Shown here: positions 17,758-24,422 of the stretch, piece by piece | Layout of the letters: the number at the start of each line of letters is the position of its first letter | How positions within the stretch are numbered: the stretch's first letter is position 1 | Assembly (NCBI GenBank): GCA_040905905.1 | Contig: JBBDQN010000009.1 | Span: forward strand, 1 to 54,467 | From: JAICND01 sp040905905 | GTDB taxonomy: Bacteria; Actinomycetota; Acidimicrobiia; Spongiisociales; ZC4RG35 | Length of the DNA: 54,467 nucleotides | Reading direction: 5' to 3' | Notes under the pieces: generated by a model | Seen by the model: the letters and a program-made list of their open reading frames with translations, nothing else | The model's database searches: none | Told to the model about the DNA's origin: nothing | Translations under genes and position numbers: made by a program

Positions 17758-17937
17758 TTAGTTGGTTGCGGCCAACGAAGCAGCCGTGGTGGAGAACGCC
17801 TTGGAGACGTTCTGGCCGGCCAGCGAAATAGCCACAATGGCGATGATTGCGATCAGGACGACGAGCAGGGCGTATTCCACCATGCTGGCGCCTTTGTCTT
17901 CCTTCCAAGCCAGAAGCTTGGTCCACAGAGCAAGCAT
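17758..17937 (-). CDS. flp: Flp-type pilin
   Basis: A 59-residue pilin starting MLALWTKLLAW, with Gly|ASMVEYALL at the processing site and SLAATN at the end. AAGGAGGACTC precedes the ATG. It is the most upstream copy of the array on the reverse strand and lies about 80 bp from the end of the response regulator gene. The high identity of three of the four copies points to recent duplication or gene conversion. Confidence 0.93.
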   Translation of the reverse strand: MLALWTKLLAWKEDKGASMVEYALLVVLIAIIAIVAISLAGQNVSKAFSTTAASLAATN

Positions 17938-18017
17938 GAGTCCTCCTTGATTTACCGACGGGGCCTGCAGGCAATCACCGTACGGTGCCAAATGCTGGAA
18001 ACAATGAGACGGCTGGC

Positions 18018-18644
18018 CTATTTGGGTTTGGCAAGGCCCAGTTTGATGGCTTCGATTGCCGCCTGGGTACGGTCGGCCACCGACAACTTCTGGAACACCG
18101 AAGCCAGATGGTTCTTGACGGTCTTCTGGGAGATGAAGAGGCGGTCTGCCAGATCTTCGGTGGAGGAGACACCTCGGGCAAGGAGCTGAAGGATCTCTAT
18201 CTCCCGATCGGTCAAGGCGGCAGCGCCCGGGTCGAGGACGGGACGGCTATATCGCTCGAGGACATCGGCCGCCGCCGTGTAGAGGTCTTCGCCGGCGGCC
18301 ACCGCCCGAATGGCCGCAGCCATATCGGCCAGTGGGACGCCTTTGGAGAACATGCCGAGGGCCCCGGCCTTGCGGGCGGCCAGGCGCCGCTCAGGGGTGT
18401 CGTGCATCGTTACCACGATCGCTCTCATCCCGGTTGGCATCTGGTCGAGAGCACCCAGGCCGTCGAGGCCCGGCATCTCCAGATCTACCAGCACAACATC
18501 AGCAGGTTGGGCCTGCAGCTTCTCCAGCAGTTCCTGACCGCTGGCGGCTACACCCACCACTCGGATGTCGGGCATGGCGGTCAAGGCCTCGCTGAGGCCG
18601 TCGGCAAAGAGCTGGTGGTCATCGGCGATTGTTACGCGGATCAT
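18018..18644 (-). CDS. NarL/FixJ-family response regulator
   Basis: A 208-residue two-domain regulator. The receiver domain has the acidic pair DD (8-9), phospho-acceptor D54 in VDLEMPG, and conserved T and K further on (VVTMHD, FSKGV). A LuxR-type helix-turn-helix occupies about 143-205 (LTDREIEILQLLARG, then SQKTVKNHLASVFQKL). I chose ATG 18644, which overlaps the kinase stop in ATGA, over a GTG 12 bp upstream. It is the last gene of a kinase-regulator pair and lies just upstream of the pilin array on the same strand, so pilins or the Tad locus are plausible targets. Confidence 0.92.
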   Translation of the reverse strand: MIRVTIADDHQLFADGLSEALTAMPDIRVVGVAASGQELLEKLQAQPADVVLVDLEMPGLDGLGALDQMPTGMRAIVVTMHDTPERRLAARKAGALGMFSKGVPLADMAAAIRAVAAGEDLYTAAADVLERYSRPVLDPGAAALTDREIEILQLLARGVSSTEDLADRLFISQKTVKNHLASVFQKLSVADRTQAAIEAIKLGLAKPK

Positions 18645-20137
18645 CTGGCGCCCCACTCTATTGAGACCGTAGTGCCAACCGGACCGCTGTCGACCGAGAG
18701 TCGGGCCGCAATCCGTTCGGCGCGCTCCTTCATTCCCACGAGCCCATAGTGGCCGTTAGGCACCTGGGTCGGATCGAATCCATGGCCGTCGTCAGACACA
18801 CTCACCCAGCCATGGTCAAAGTCAACGGCTCCCGACACCCGTACCACCTGCGCATTGGCGTGAAGGTAGGCATTGCGCATCGCCTCTCCGATGATCGCCA
18901 TGATCTCCTGAGCGGCCGATGGCCGTGGGGGGCGCCGTTCATCGAGTTCGATAACGAGTTCGGGGCCCAGGGGAAGGCGGGCCGCAACCTCGCGCAGGGA
19001 GGAGACCATGCTTGGTTCGGGTTCGGCGCGGAGATCGGCGACGGTCTTGCGGATGTCGTCGACGAGATAACTGACGCTGCGGCGAAGCTGGGTGAGCTGA
19101 TCGGCGAGGGGTCGATCGACTGGATGCTGCACCATGGCCAGATCGAGCGATAGACCCAGCGAAGCCAGCGATGGTCCCAGGTCGTCGTGGAGGTCACGGG
19201 CGATGCGGCTCCGTTCCTCGGTGATGGCGCGGCCAGCGATGTTGTGGATGAGCTGCACGTTGCCAAAGGCGAGAGCGAGGGGTTGCAATGACTCGGTGAT
19301 CGACTCAACCTCCGAGGTGGATACGCTTTGCGGTGCGGCCACCATGATCCAGCCGGTCTCACGGTTCCCGACTTTGAGGGGGATGGTGATGCGGTGGGCA
19401 TGGGGAGGTTCGGTCCCGATCCGGGCCACCAGCACCGGTCCCCGTTCACTGGCGAAAGCAGCCGCGGCGGCGCTGCCGGGCAGTCTTCGGAGAACATTGT
19501 CGAGGGCGGCGTTACCAAGCTTGATGGGATTGGTTTCCTGATTGGCGGTCAGGTCAGAAAGCTGGGTTAGGAGGTCGTGGGCGTGCTGCAGTTGCTCGAT
19601 CCTCTTTGCGTTCGCCTCCTGGTCGACCTCCAAACGTGCCGCCCGGTTCTGGATGTCGCCCAAGAGCCTGCGAACCTGGGAAATGGTGATCGCCATCAGG
19701 AGCTGAATACCGGCGATGAGGAGGACCTCTCGAAACCTGGGAGGATCACTACTCAACTCGACGAGGTAGAGCAGCCCGGAGGCGAAAAGGGCGGTTGAGA
19801 AAGCCTGGCGAGCGCCGCCAAATATCCCTGCCCAAAGGGTGGGGGTGATGGCTAGCAGGAGGTAGGGACTCGAAGCCGACCCGGTGAGGGTTACCGCCAC
19901 CATCGTCAGGATCACGCCGAGGACCAGGACGCCATCCAGCACGAGCGGCCGTCGATACCAATCAAGAGGGATCGAGGTGGATCCCAAGACGTAGAGGCCG
20001 GCCGCCCCCGCTGCTCCCAGCGCTACCGGGGTTGGTCCGAGTGTGGCCGCCGTAACGAAGATTCCCAGGGCGATAGCAGCCCACTGCGACAGCAGCAGGA
20101 TGGTTCGGGTCCGTCGATCCCAGATCACCGGGAGCAT
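18641..20137 (-). CDS. membrane sensor histidine kinase (NarL-partner type)
   Basis: The protein has 498 residues. Five to six hydrophobic segments (about 12-165) precede a coiled coil (about 165-195), a GAF-like region (about 200-300), a HisKA_3 dimerisation segment with H317 in RIARDLHDDLGP, and an HATPase domain (GEAMRNAYLHANA, VSDDGHGFD, YGLVGMKERAERI). This is the standard design for kinases paired with NarL-type regulators. The sensed signal is not evident. It is coupled to the regulator by ATGA and diverges from coaE across only 27 bp. Confidence 0.92.
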   Translation of the reverse strand: MLPVIWDRRTRTILLLSQWAAIALGIFVTAATLGPTPVALGAAGAAGLYVLGSTSIPLDWYRRPLVLDGVLVLGVILTMVAVTLTGSASSPYLLLAITPTLWAGIFGGARQAFSTALFASGLLYLVELSSDPPRFREVLLIAGIQLLMAITISQVRRLLGDIQNRAARLEVDQEANAKRIEQLQHAHDLLTQLSDLTANQETNPIKLGNAALDNVLRRLPGSAAAAAFASERGPVLVARIGTEPPHAHRITIPLKVGNRETGWIMVAAPQSVSTSEVESITESLQPLALAFGNVQLIHNIAGRAITEERSRIARDLHDDLGPSLASLGLSLDLAMVQHPVDRPLADQLTQLRRSVSYLVDDIRKTVADLRAEPEPSMVSSLREVAARLPLGPELVIELDERRPPRPSAAQEIMAIIGEAMRNAYLHANAQVVRVSGAVDFDHGWVSVSDDGHGFDPTQVPNGHYGLVGMKERAERIAARLSVDSGPVGTTVSIEWGAR

Positions 20138-20164
20138 CGGCCGCCAACACTAACTTGGCCTGGC
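20138..20164. promoter_or_regulatory. 27-bp divergent promoter region (kinase/coaE)
   Basis: This gap must serve two divergent genes. On the plus strand TAACTT (20151-20156) lies 8 nt before the coaE ATG; on the reverse strand TAGTGT (20147-20152) lies 9 nt before the kinase ATG. Neither start has a Shine-Dalgarno sequence, so both mRNAs may be leaderless and the two -10 elements overlap by 2 bp. Confidence 0.35.
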
Positions 20165-20740
20165 ATGCCCGACGGGAAGCGTCTCGTCATCACAGGTGGA
20201 ATCGGCACCGGCAAATCGGCCGTTAGCGATTTTCTCGGTCGTTTGGGTTGGTCGGTGCTCGATGCCGACCAGGTGGGCCACGCAGTTTTGAGGATCCCGG
20301 CCGTGGTAGCGGAGGTAGAGCGGGCCTGGCCCGATGTTGTCAGCGACGGCGTGATCGATCGGAAAGACCTGGGCGAGTTGGTTTTTGCCGACGCGGCAGG
20401 TTTGTCACACTTGGAGGCCATTACTCATCCGGCCATTAGCCGGGAGGTTGATGATTGGTTGGCGGAATCCCAGGTCCCCAAAGCCGTCGAGGTGTCGGTG
20501 GCCCGGGTGCGGAAGCCGGATTGGGGACCGTTGGTGGTGGTTGACGCCTCTGAGGAGCTGCGTCTTGAAAGGGCGATCGGCCGGGGACTCGAACGATCTG
20601 CCGTCCTGGCTCGAATGGCCGCACAGCCCGATCGCCAGGAGTGGCTGCAACTGGCCGATTATGTGATCTCAAACGCCGGTTCGCTGCGGGAACTCGAGGA
20701 CGCCGTCGGCGCCTTGTCTGACTACGTGCTCGGGCTGTGA
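20165..20740 (+). CDS. coaE: dephospho-CoA kinase
   Basis: A 191-residue P-loop kinase with GGIGTGKS at 11-18, then LDADQVGHAVL (substrate Asp), a helical lid and RMAAQPDRQEW near the C-terminus, typical of CoaE. It phosphorylates the 3'-OH of dephospho-CoA in the last step of CoA synthesis. Length is normal for the short, single-domain form. In related actinobacteria it sits between rpsA and uvrB; here uvrB does not follow. The next gene starts by GTGA overlap with its stop. Confidence 0.95.
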   Translation: MPDGKRLVITGGIGTGKSAVSDFLGRLGWSVLDADQVGHAVLRIPAVVAEVERAWPDVVSDGVIDRKDLGELVFADAAGLSHLEAITHPAISREVDDWLAESQVPKAVEVSVARVRKPDWGPLVVVDASEELRLERAIGRGLERSAVLARMAAQPDRQEWLQLADYVISNAGSLRELEDAVGALSDYVLGL

Positions 20741-21888
20741 GATTCCTCCGGGTAGCCGTTCCGTTGGTCCTGGCAGGAATTGCTGCGGTCACCCTGGCAG
20801 CGGCCTTACCCGACACGATCCTGGCCGGCGACGCTGAGGCCTACCGCGCCCGTATGGTCGAGCTCTTCTCCGGCAAAATCCCTTACTTCGAATTCCCCTT
20901 CGAGCACCTGCCGGGGATGCTTATCCCGATGAGCGCCGCCTGGCTGATGGGGGGATGGTCCGGTCTCAGCGGGTACGCCTTTGCGTTAGCGGGGATCTCG
21001 CTCATCTGTCTGCTGGCTACTTCGTTCTTCCTTGTCCAGGTTGAAGGAGAGATCGACGCCCAAGGTCTGAGCGTGCGCTGGCTGCTTCTGACCGTCCCCT
21101 TGCTGCCTTTCCTTTTGTTCCGGAACGACAGCTGGTCGGTGCTGCTGCTGGTTGCCGGAATCTGGCTGGCCATGGCCGGGCGGCATGCGGTCTCGGGTGT
21201 GGTGGTCGGTCTGGGCGTAATCTCGAAGTTGTGGCCGGCCGTCTGGGCGGTGCCTGAGTGGTGGCAGGGGAAGAAGGCCAAAGCCGGTTTCCTGGGGGTG
21301 ATGGCCATCATCGGGCTGGCAATCACGTTCTCACCCGCGGTGCAGTCAATTCAAAGTCCCCAGGGTCTCCATACAGAGACCCTGATGGGTTCGTGGTTCG
21401 GGCTGATGAGATCGGTAACCGGCGCCGACCTGGGCCTGACCAACACCGCGGCCGTTTACATCGAGGCGCCGTCCTGGGCGATGCTGGTCAACCTCGCGGT
21501 CGGTCTTGCACTGGGTTTATGGTCGCTGCGGCGGCTCCGGGAAGATTTCTCATGGGAGGGGGCCCTTCTCCTCACCGGCGCTCTGATCGGGGCGGGTTTG
21601 ATTGCCAGTCCTTTCTTTTCCACCCAATACGTGGCCTGGCTGGCACCCTTTGCAGCCGTGAACCGCAGGCTCACCGGTCCAGGTTTGTTGGTCAGCCTGG
21701 CCAGCCTGGTCCTCATCACCACCTGGTTTCGGCTATTTGACGCAGAGGTGTGGTGGTGGAGCATGCTTGTGGCCCGTAACCTGCTGCTAGTGGGCCTGGT
21801 AGGTGGCTTGATCGTCGTCAAATCATCAAGCCGGGGCCCTTTGGGTCGATCATCCTTTGACGACCTTTCTGCGATGGATGGACGATGA
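20737..21888 (+). CDS. polytopic membrane glycosyltransferase, GT87/DUF2029-like
   Basis: A 383-residue protein with about nine membrane helices. The first external loop contains AGDAEAYRARMVELFSGKIP and FPFEHLP, the arrangement of acidic residue and proline-rich loop seen in GT87-type (polyprenyl-phosphate-mannose-using) transferases. It probably transfers a sugar from a lipid carrier on the outer face of the membrane; substrate unknown. It is coupled to coaE upstream (GTGA) and to the glycosyltransferase fusion downstream (ATGA). Confidence 0.72.
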   Translation: MRFLRVAVPLVLAGIAAVTLAAALPDTILAGDAEAYRARMVELFSGKIPYFEFPFEHLPGMLIPMSAAWLMGGWSGLSGYAFALAGISLICLLATSFFLVQVEGEIDAQGLSVRWLLLTVPLLPFLLFRNDSWSVLLLVAGIWLAMAGRHAVSGVVVGLGVISKLWPAVWAVPEWWQGKKAKAGFLGVMAIIGLAITFSPAVQSIQSPQGLHTETLMGSWFGLMRSVTGADLGLTNTAAVYIEAPSWAMLVNLAVGLALGLWSLRRLREDFSWEGALLLTGALIGAGLIASPFFSTQYVAWLAPFAAVNRRLTGPGLLVSLASLVLITTWFRLFDAEVWWWSMLVARNLLLVGLVGGLIVVKSSSRGPLGRSSFDDLSAMDGR

Positions 21889-23285
21889 CCAAACTTTCAG
21901 TCTTGATGCCGGTTTACAACGAAGCGCGGACCCTGCGGACCATCTGCCAACGGGTTCTCAACTCACCGGTTGACGCCGATCTGGAGATCATCGCCGTCGA
22001 CGACGGCAGTTCCGACCGGTCGTGGGAGATCCTCGAGGAGCTTGCTGCTGGCGATGATCGAATCGTCCCGATCCGCCATCCGGTCAACCGCGGAAAAGGT
22101 GCGGCCATCCGTACCGCCATTGCCCGGATGACCGGGGACATCGGGTTGGTGCAGGACTCGGATCTCGAGTACGACCCGGCCGAGTACCCCCGTCTCATCA
22201 AACCGATCCTCGATGGAAGAGCCGACGCCGTGTTCGGTTCACGGTTTGCCTCGAGCCCCGAAAGGAGAGTGCTGCTCTACTGGCACTCACTGGGGAACAA
22301 GGCCCTTACCTGGATGACCAACATCCTCAATGATCTCAACCTCACCGACATGGAGACGTGTTATAAGGCGGTCCGGGCCGATGTGCTCAAAAACCTCCGC
22401 CTTAGAAGCGAGCGGTTTGGCATCGAACCTGAGATCACGACCCGTCTGGCCCAGTGGGGAGCGCGCATCTACGAAATCCCTATCTCCTACCACGGGCGCA
22501 CCTATCTCGAAGGCAAGAACATCGGGTGGAAAGACGGTGTCCAGGCCATTTGGCTGTTGCTCAAGTTCCGATTCTTCGACACCCGGTTTAGCGACCGCAA
22601 GGGCGCCGAGACCCTGGAGAGCATGGCGAAAAGCCCTGGGTTGGCGGAGTGGACCCTGCAACAGTTCGACGCTCTGATCGGCCCGCATGTCCTCGACGCC
22701 GGTTGCGGAACCGGACGGTTCACCAAACTCCTATTAGATCGCGAACGGGTGGTGGCGGTGGACTCCGATTCGTTCTATGTGGATGCGCTGGCCCGGACGT
22801 TCGGGCATCTCGAGAACATCGATGTGGTCCTGGGTGACATTCTCGAGCCGGCCTTGATCGAGAAGCTGGGACAAGGGAGCTTTGACACCGTGCTGTGCGT
22901 GAACGTGCTCGAGCATCTGGTCGATCCCTCACAAGCGATCACCAACCTGGGGGAGGCGCTCAAACCCGGAGGACTGCTCCTGGTTCACGTGCCCGCTCAT
23001 CCGTGGTTATTCAGCGTGGCCGACGAGGCCCTGGGACACGAACGTCGATTCGACGAGGAGTCGCTGGCGGAAACGATCGCGACGGGCGGGATGAAGCTGG
23101 TCAGCATTCGCCAGTTCAACCGGTTGGGCGTGTTGGGCTGGTGGTGGAACAAGCTCCTCGGTCGCCGATTGATCAGCCCCTGGCAGGCCAGGCTATTCGG
23201 ATTGGTGCGTCCCCTCGCCCGATTGGCCGAGTGGGTGCATCCCCTGCCTGGCCTGAGCTGGGTCGTGGTTGCCCGCAAACCGTGA
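21885..23285 (+). CDS. fusion of GT2 glycosyltransferase and SAM methyltransferase
   Basis: The protein has 466 residues. Residues 1-235 are a GT-A fold family 2 transferase with SVLMPVYNEA, AVDDGSSD (38-44) and the DxD-type DSD (91-93); it resembles dolichol-phosphate-mannose synthases. From about 255 to the end is a class I methyltransferase with VLDAGCGTGRF (about 269), VVAVDSDS, and CVNVLEHLVDPSQA. Both halves look intact. A plausible joint role is making and then methylating a lipid-linked sugar. It is coupled on both sides (ATGA and GTGA). A separate GT2/methyltransferase pair occurs at 39287-40719. Confidence 0.88.
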   Translation: MTKLSVLMPVYNEARTLRTICQRVLNSPVDADLEIIAVDDGSSDRSWEILEELAAGDDRIVPIRHPVNRGKGAAIRTAIARMTGDIGLVQDSDLEYDPAEYPRLIKPILDGRADAVFGSRFASSPERRVLLYWHSLGNKALTWMTNILNDLNLTDMETCYKAVRADVLKNLRLRSERFGIEPEITTRLAQWGARIYEIPISYHGRTYLEGKNIGWKDGVQAIWLLLKFRFFDTRFSDRKGAETLESMAKSPGLAEWTLQQFDALIGPHVLDAGCGTGRFTKLLLDRERVVAVDSDSFYVDALARTFGHLENIDVVLGDILEPALIEKLGQGSFDTVLCVNVLEHLVDPSQAITNLGEALKPGGLLLVHVPAHPWLFSVADEALGHERRFDEESLAETIATGGMKLVSIRQFNRLGVLGWWWNKLLGRRLISPWQARLFGLVRPLARLAEWVHPLPGLSWVVVARKP

Positions 23286-24391
23286 CGGCGGGCCGGGCAC
23301 GAGCGGGAATCGGGAAGGTGGCGGGGGTCGGTTTGCTGATCGGAGTTGTCTACGCCCTCCGGGTATTGATTCCAGCTGGCTGGAACCCGTCGATCTTCCT
23401 TGCCCTCGGTGAGGACAGCGCGCGACAGACCGAATATGCCGAAACCCTGTTAGGTCCGGTGGTTTTACGCGATGCCCTGGGCCATGACGGCAAGTTTTTC
23501 TTCGCCCAGGCCAACGATCCCCTATATCTCCATCCAGAGCTCCACGCCGCCATCCTTGACAGACCGGTGTATCGCGGCCAGCGAATGCTGTTCCCTCTCC
23601 TGGCGGGGGGTTTAGGCGTGTTCCCGCCCCAGGTCGTGGTGTGGGCGATGCTTGGTGTCAATCTGGCGACCCTGGGTTTCGCCACCGCGGTCGGAGCGAG
23701 CCTGGCGAGGCTGTGGGGAGCCAGCGCGTGGTTGGGTCTTGCCGTGCCCCTCAATCTCGGTTTGCTCAGCGAGGTCGACATCGGCGGTGCCGGGGTGGTG
23801 GCGATGTTGATGTCGTTAGGGGCGGTGCTGGCGTTGAGTCGGCAGGGAGGCTCGGTGCCAACCAGGTTGACAGGTGCGACGGTGCTGTTCTGTCTGGCCG
23901 CACTCTCCCGGGAGGTGACGCTGGTGTTTGCCGCGGGGGTGGTTGTGGTCTTGTGGCTCCTTCACCGAAGGGTCTTTTGGCCGTTGCTGGTGTTCCCGGC
24001 CTTGGTGGTGGGTGGTTGGAGGCTGTACTTAGTAAGCCGACTGGCCAGTTTGGATCCCGGCGAAGCCACCCGGGAGTTGGCGGCTCCATTCACGGGGATA
24101 TGGGATGCCTTCAGCTACTGGTTGCAAGAACCGGTCGACCTGGCGATCGGTCTGGTTCTGCTGGTGGTGCTGGTGGCGTTCACGATCCGGGCGTTTCGAA
24201 GCCGCAATCTGCTCGCCTGGGGAGCGTTGCCAACGGTGGCATTGGCAACCATCCTCTCGGTGTACGTTTGGCGGGAGCCATACGACCTCGCCCGGGCCAT
24301 CACTCCGGTGCTCACCGCCTACCCGTTCCTGCTCTTTCTTCCAGTTTCAGAAGTCGTCATGGTGGACGTTGACGAACAAGCGTTCGACTAA
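23282..24391 (+). CDS. polytopic membrane protein, GT-C-like, paralogue of the gene at 33105
   Basis: From GTG 23282 (GTGA overlap with the previous stop) this is 369 residues; the frame is open far upstream, but that stretch is Arg/Gly-rich and overlaps the methyltransferase domain. About nine membrane helices. The first external loop has LGPVVL, GHDGKFFFAQANDPL and YRGQRMLFPLLAG, shared in order with the protein at 33105-34154 (VGPVVV, GHDGRYYLLLAIDP, YRAQRIAYPMVAG), as is SREV/SRET in a mid-protein helix. Likely a lipid-carrier-dependent envelope glycan enzyme; family not certain. Confidence 0.72.
   Translation: MTAGRARAGIGKVAGVGLLIGVVYALRVLIPAGWNPSIFLALGEDSARQTEYAETLLGPVVLRDALGHDGKFFFAQANDPLYLHPELHAAILDRPVYRGQRMLFPLLAGGLGVFPPQVVVWAMLGVNLATLGFATAVGASLARLWGASAWLGLAVPLNLGLLSEVDIGGAGVVAMLMSLGAVLALSRQGGSVPTRLTGATVLFCLAALSREVTLVFAAGVVVVLWLLHRRVFWPLLVFPALVVGGWRLYLVSRLASLDPGEATRELAAPFTGIWDAFSYWLQEPVDLAIGLVLLVVLVAFTIRAFRSRNLLAWGALPTVALATILSVYVWREPYDLARAITPVLTAYPFLLFLPVSEVVMVDVDEQAFD
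24373..24386 (+). promoter_or_regulatory. LexA (SOS) box of uvrA
   Basis: CGAACAAGCGTTCG matches the Gram-positive LexA box CGAACRNRYGTTYC at 13 of 14 positions, with perfect CGAAC/GTTCG arms. It is centred about 44 bp before the uvrA ATG and lies within the last codons of the preceding gene. uvrA is a classic SOS gene, so damage induction through LexA is likely. Confidence 0.7.
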
Positions 24392-24422
24392 TCTGAGAGG
24401 ACTACAGTCGTGTAGTTAGGGC

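Noticed and set aside
17000..17940. The regularly spaced pilin copies as a CRISPR-like or satellite repeat.
   Set aside because: The repeats are complete coding sequences with ribosome-binding sites; spacing follows from gene duplication.
22895..23281. A long upstream extension of the GT-C-like gene that starts at 23282.
   Set aside because: It lies wholly within the methyltransferase domain in another frame; the GTGA overlap at 23282 is the typical local arrangement.
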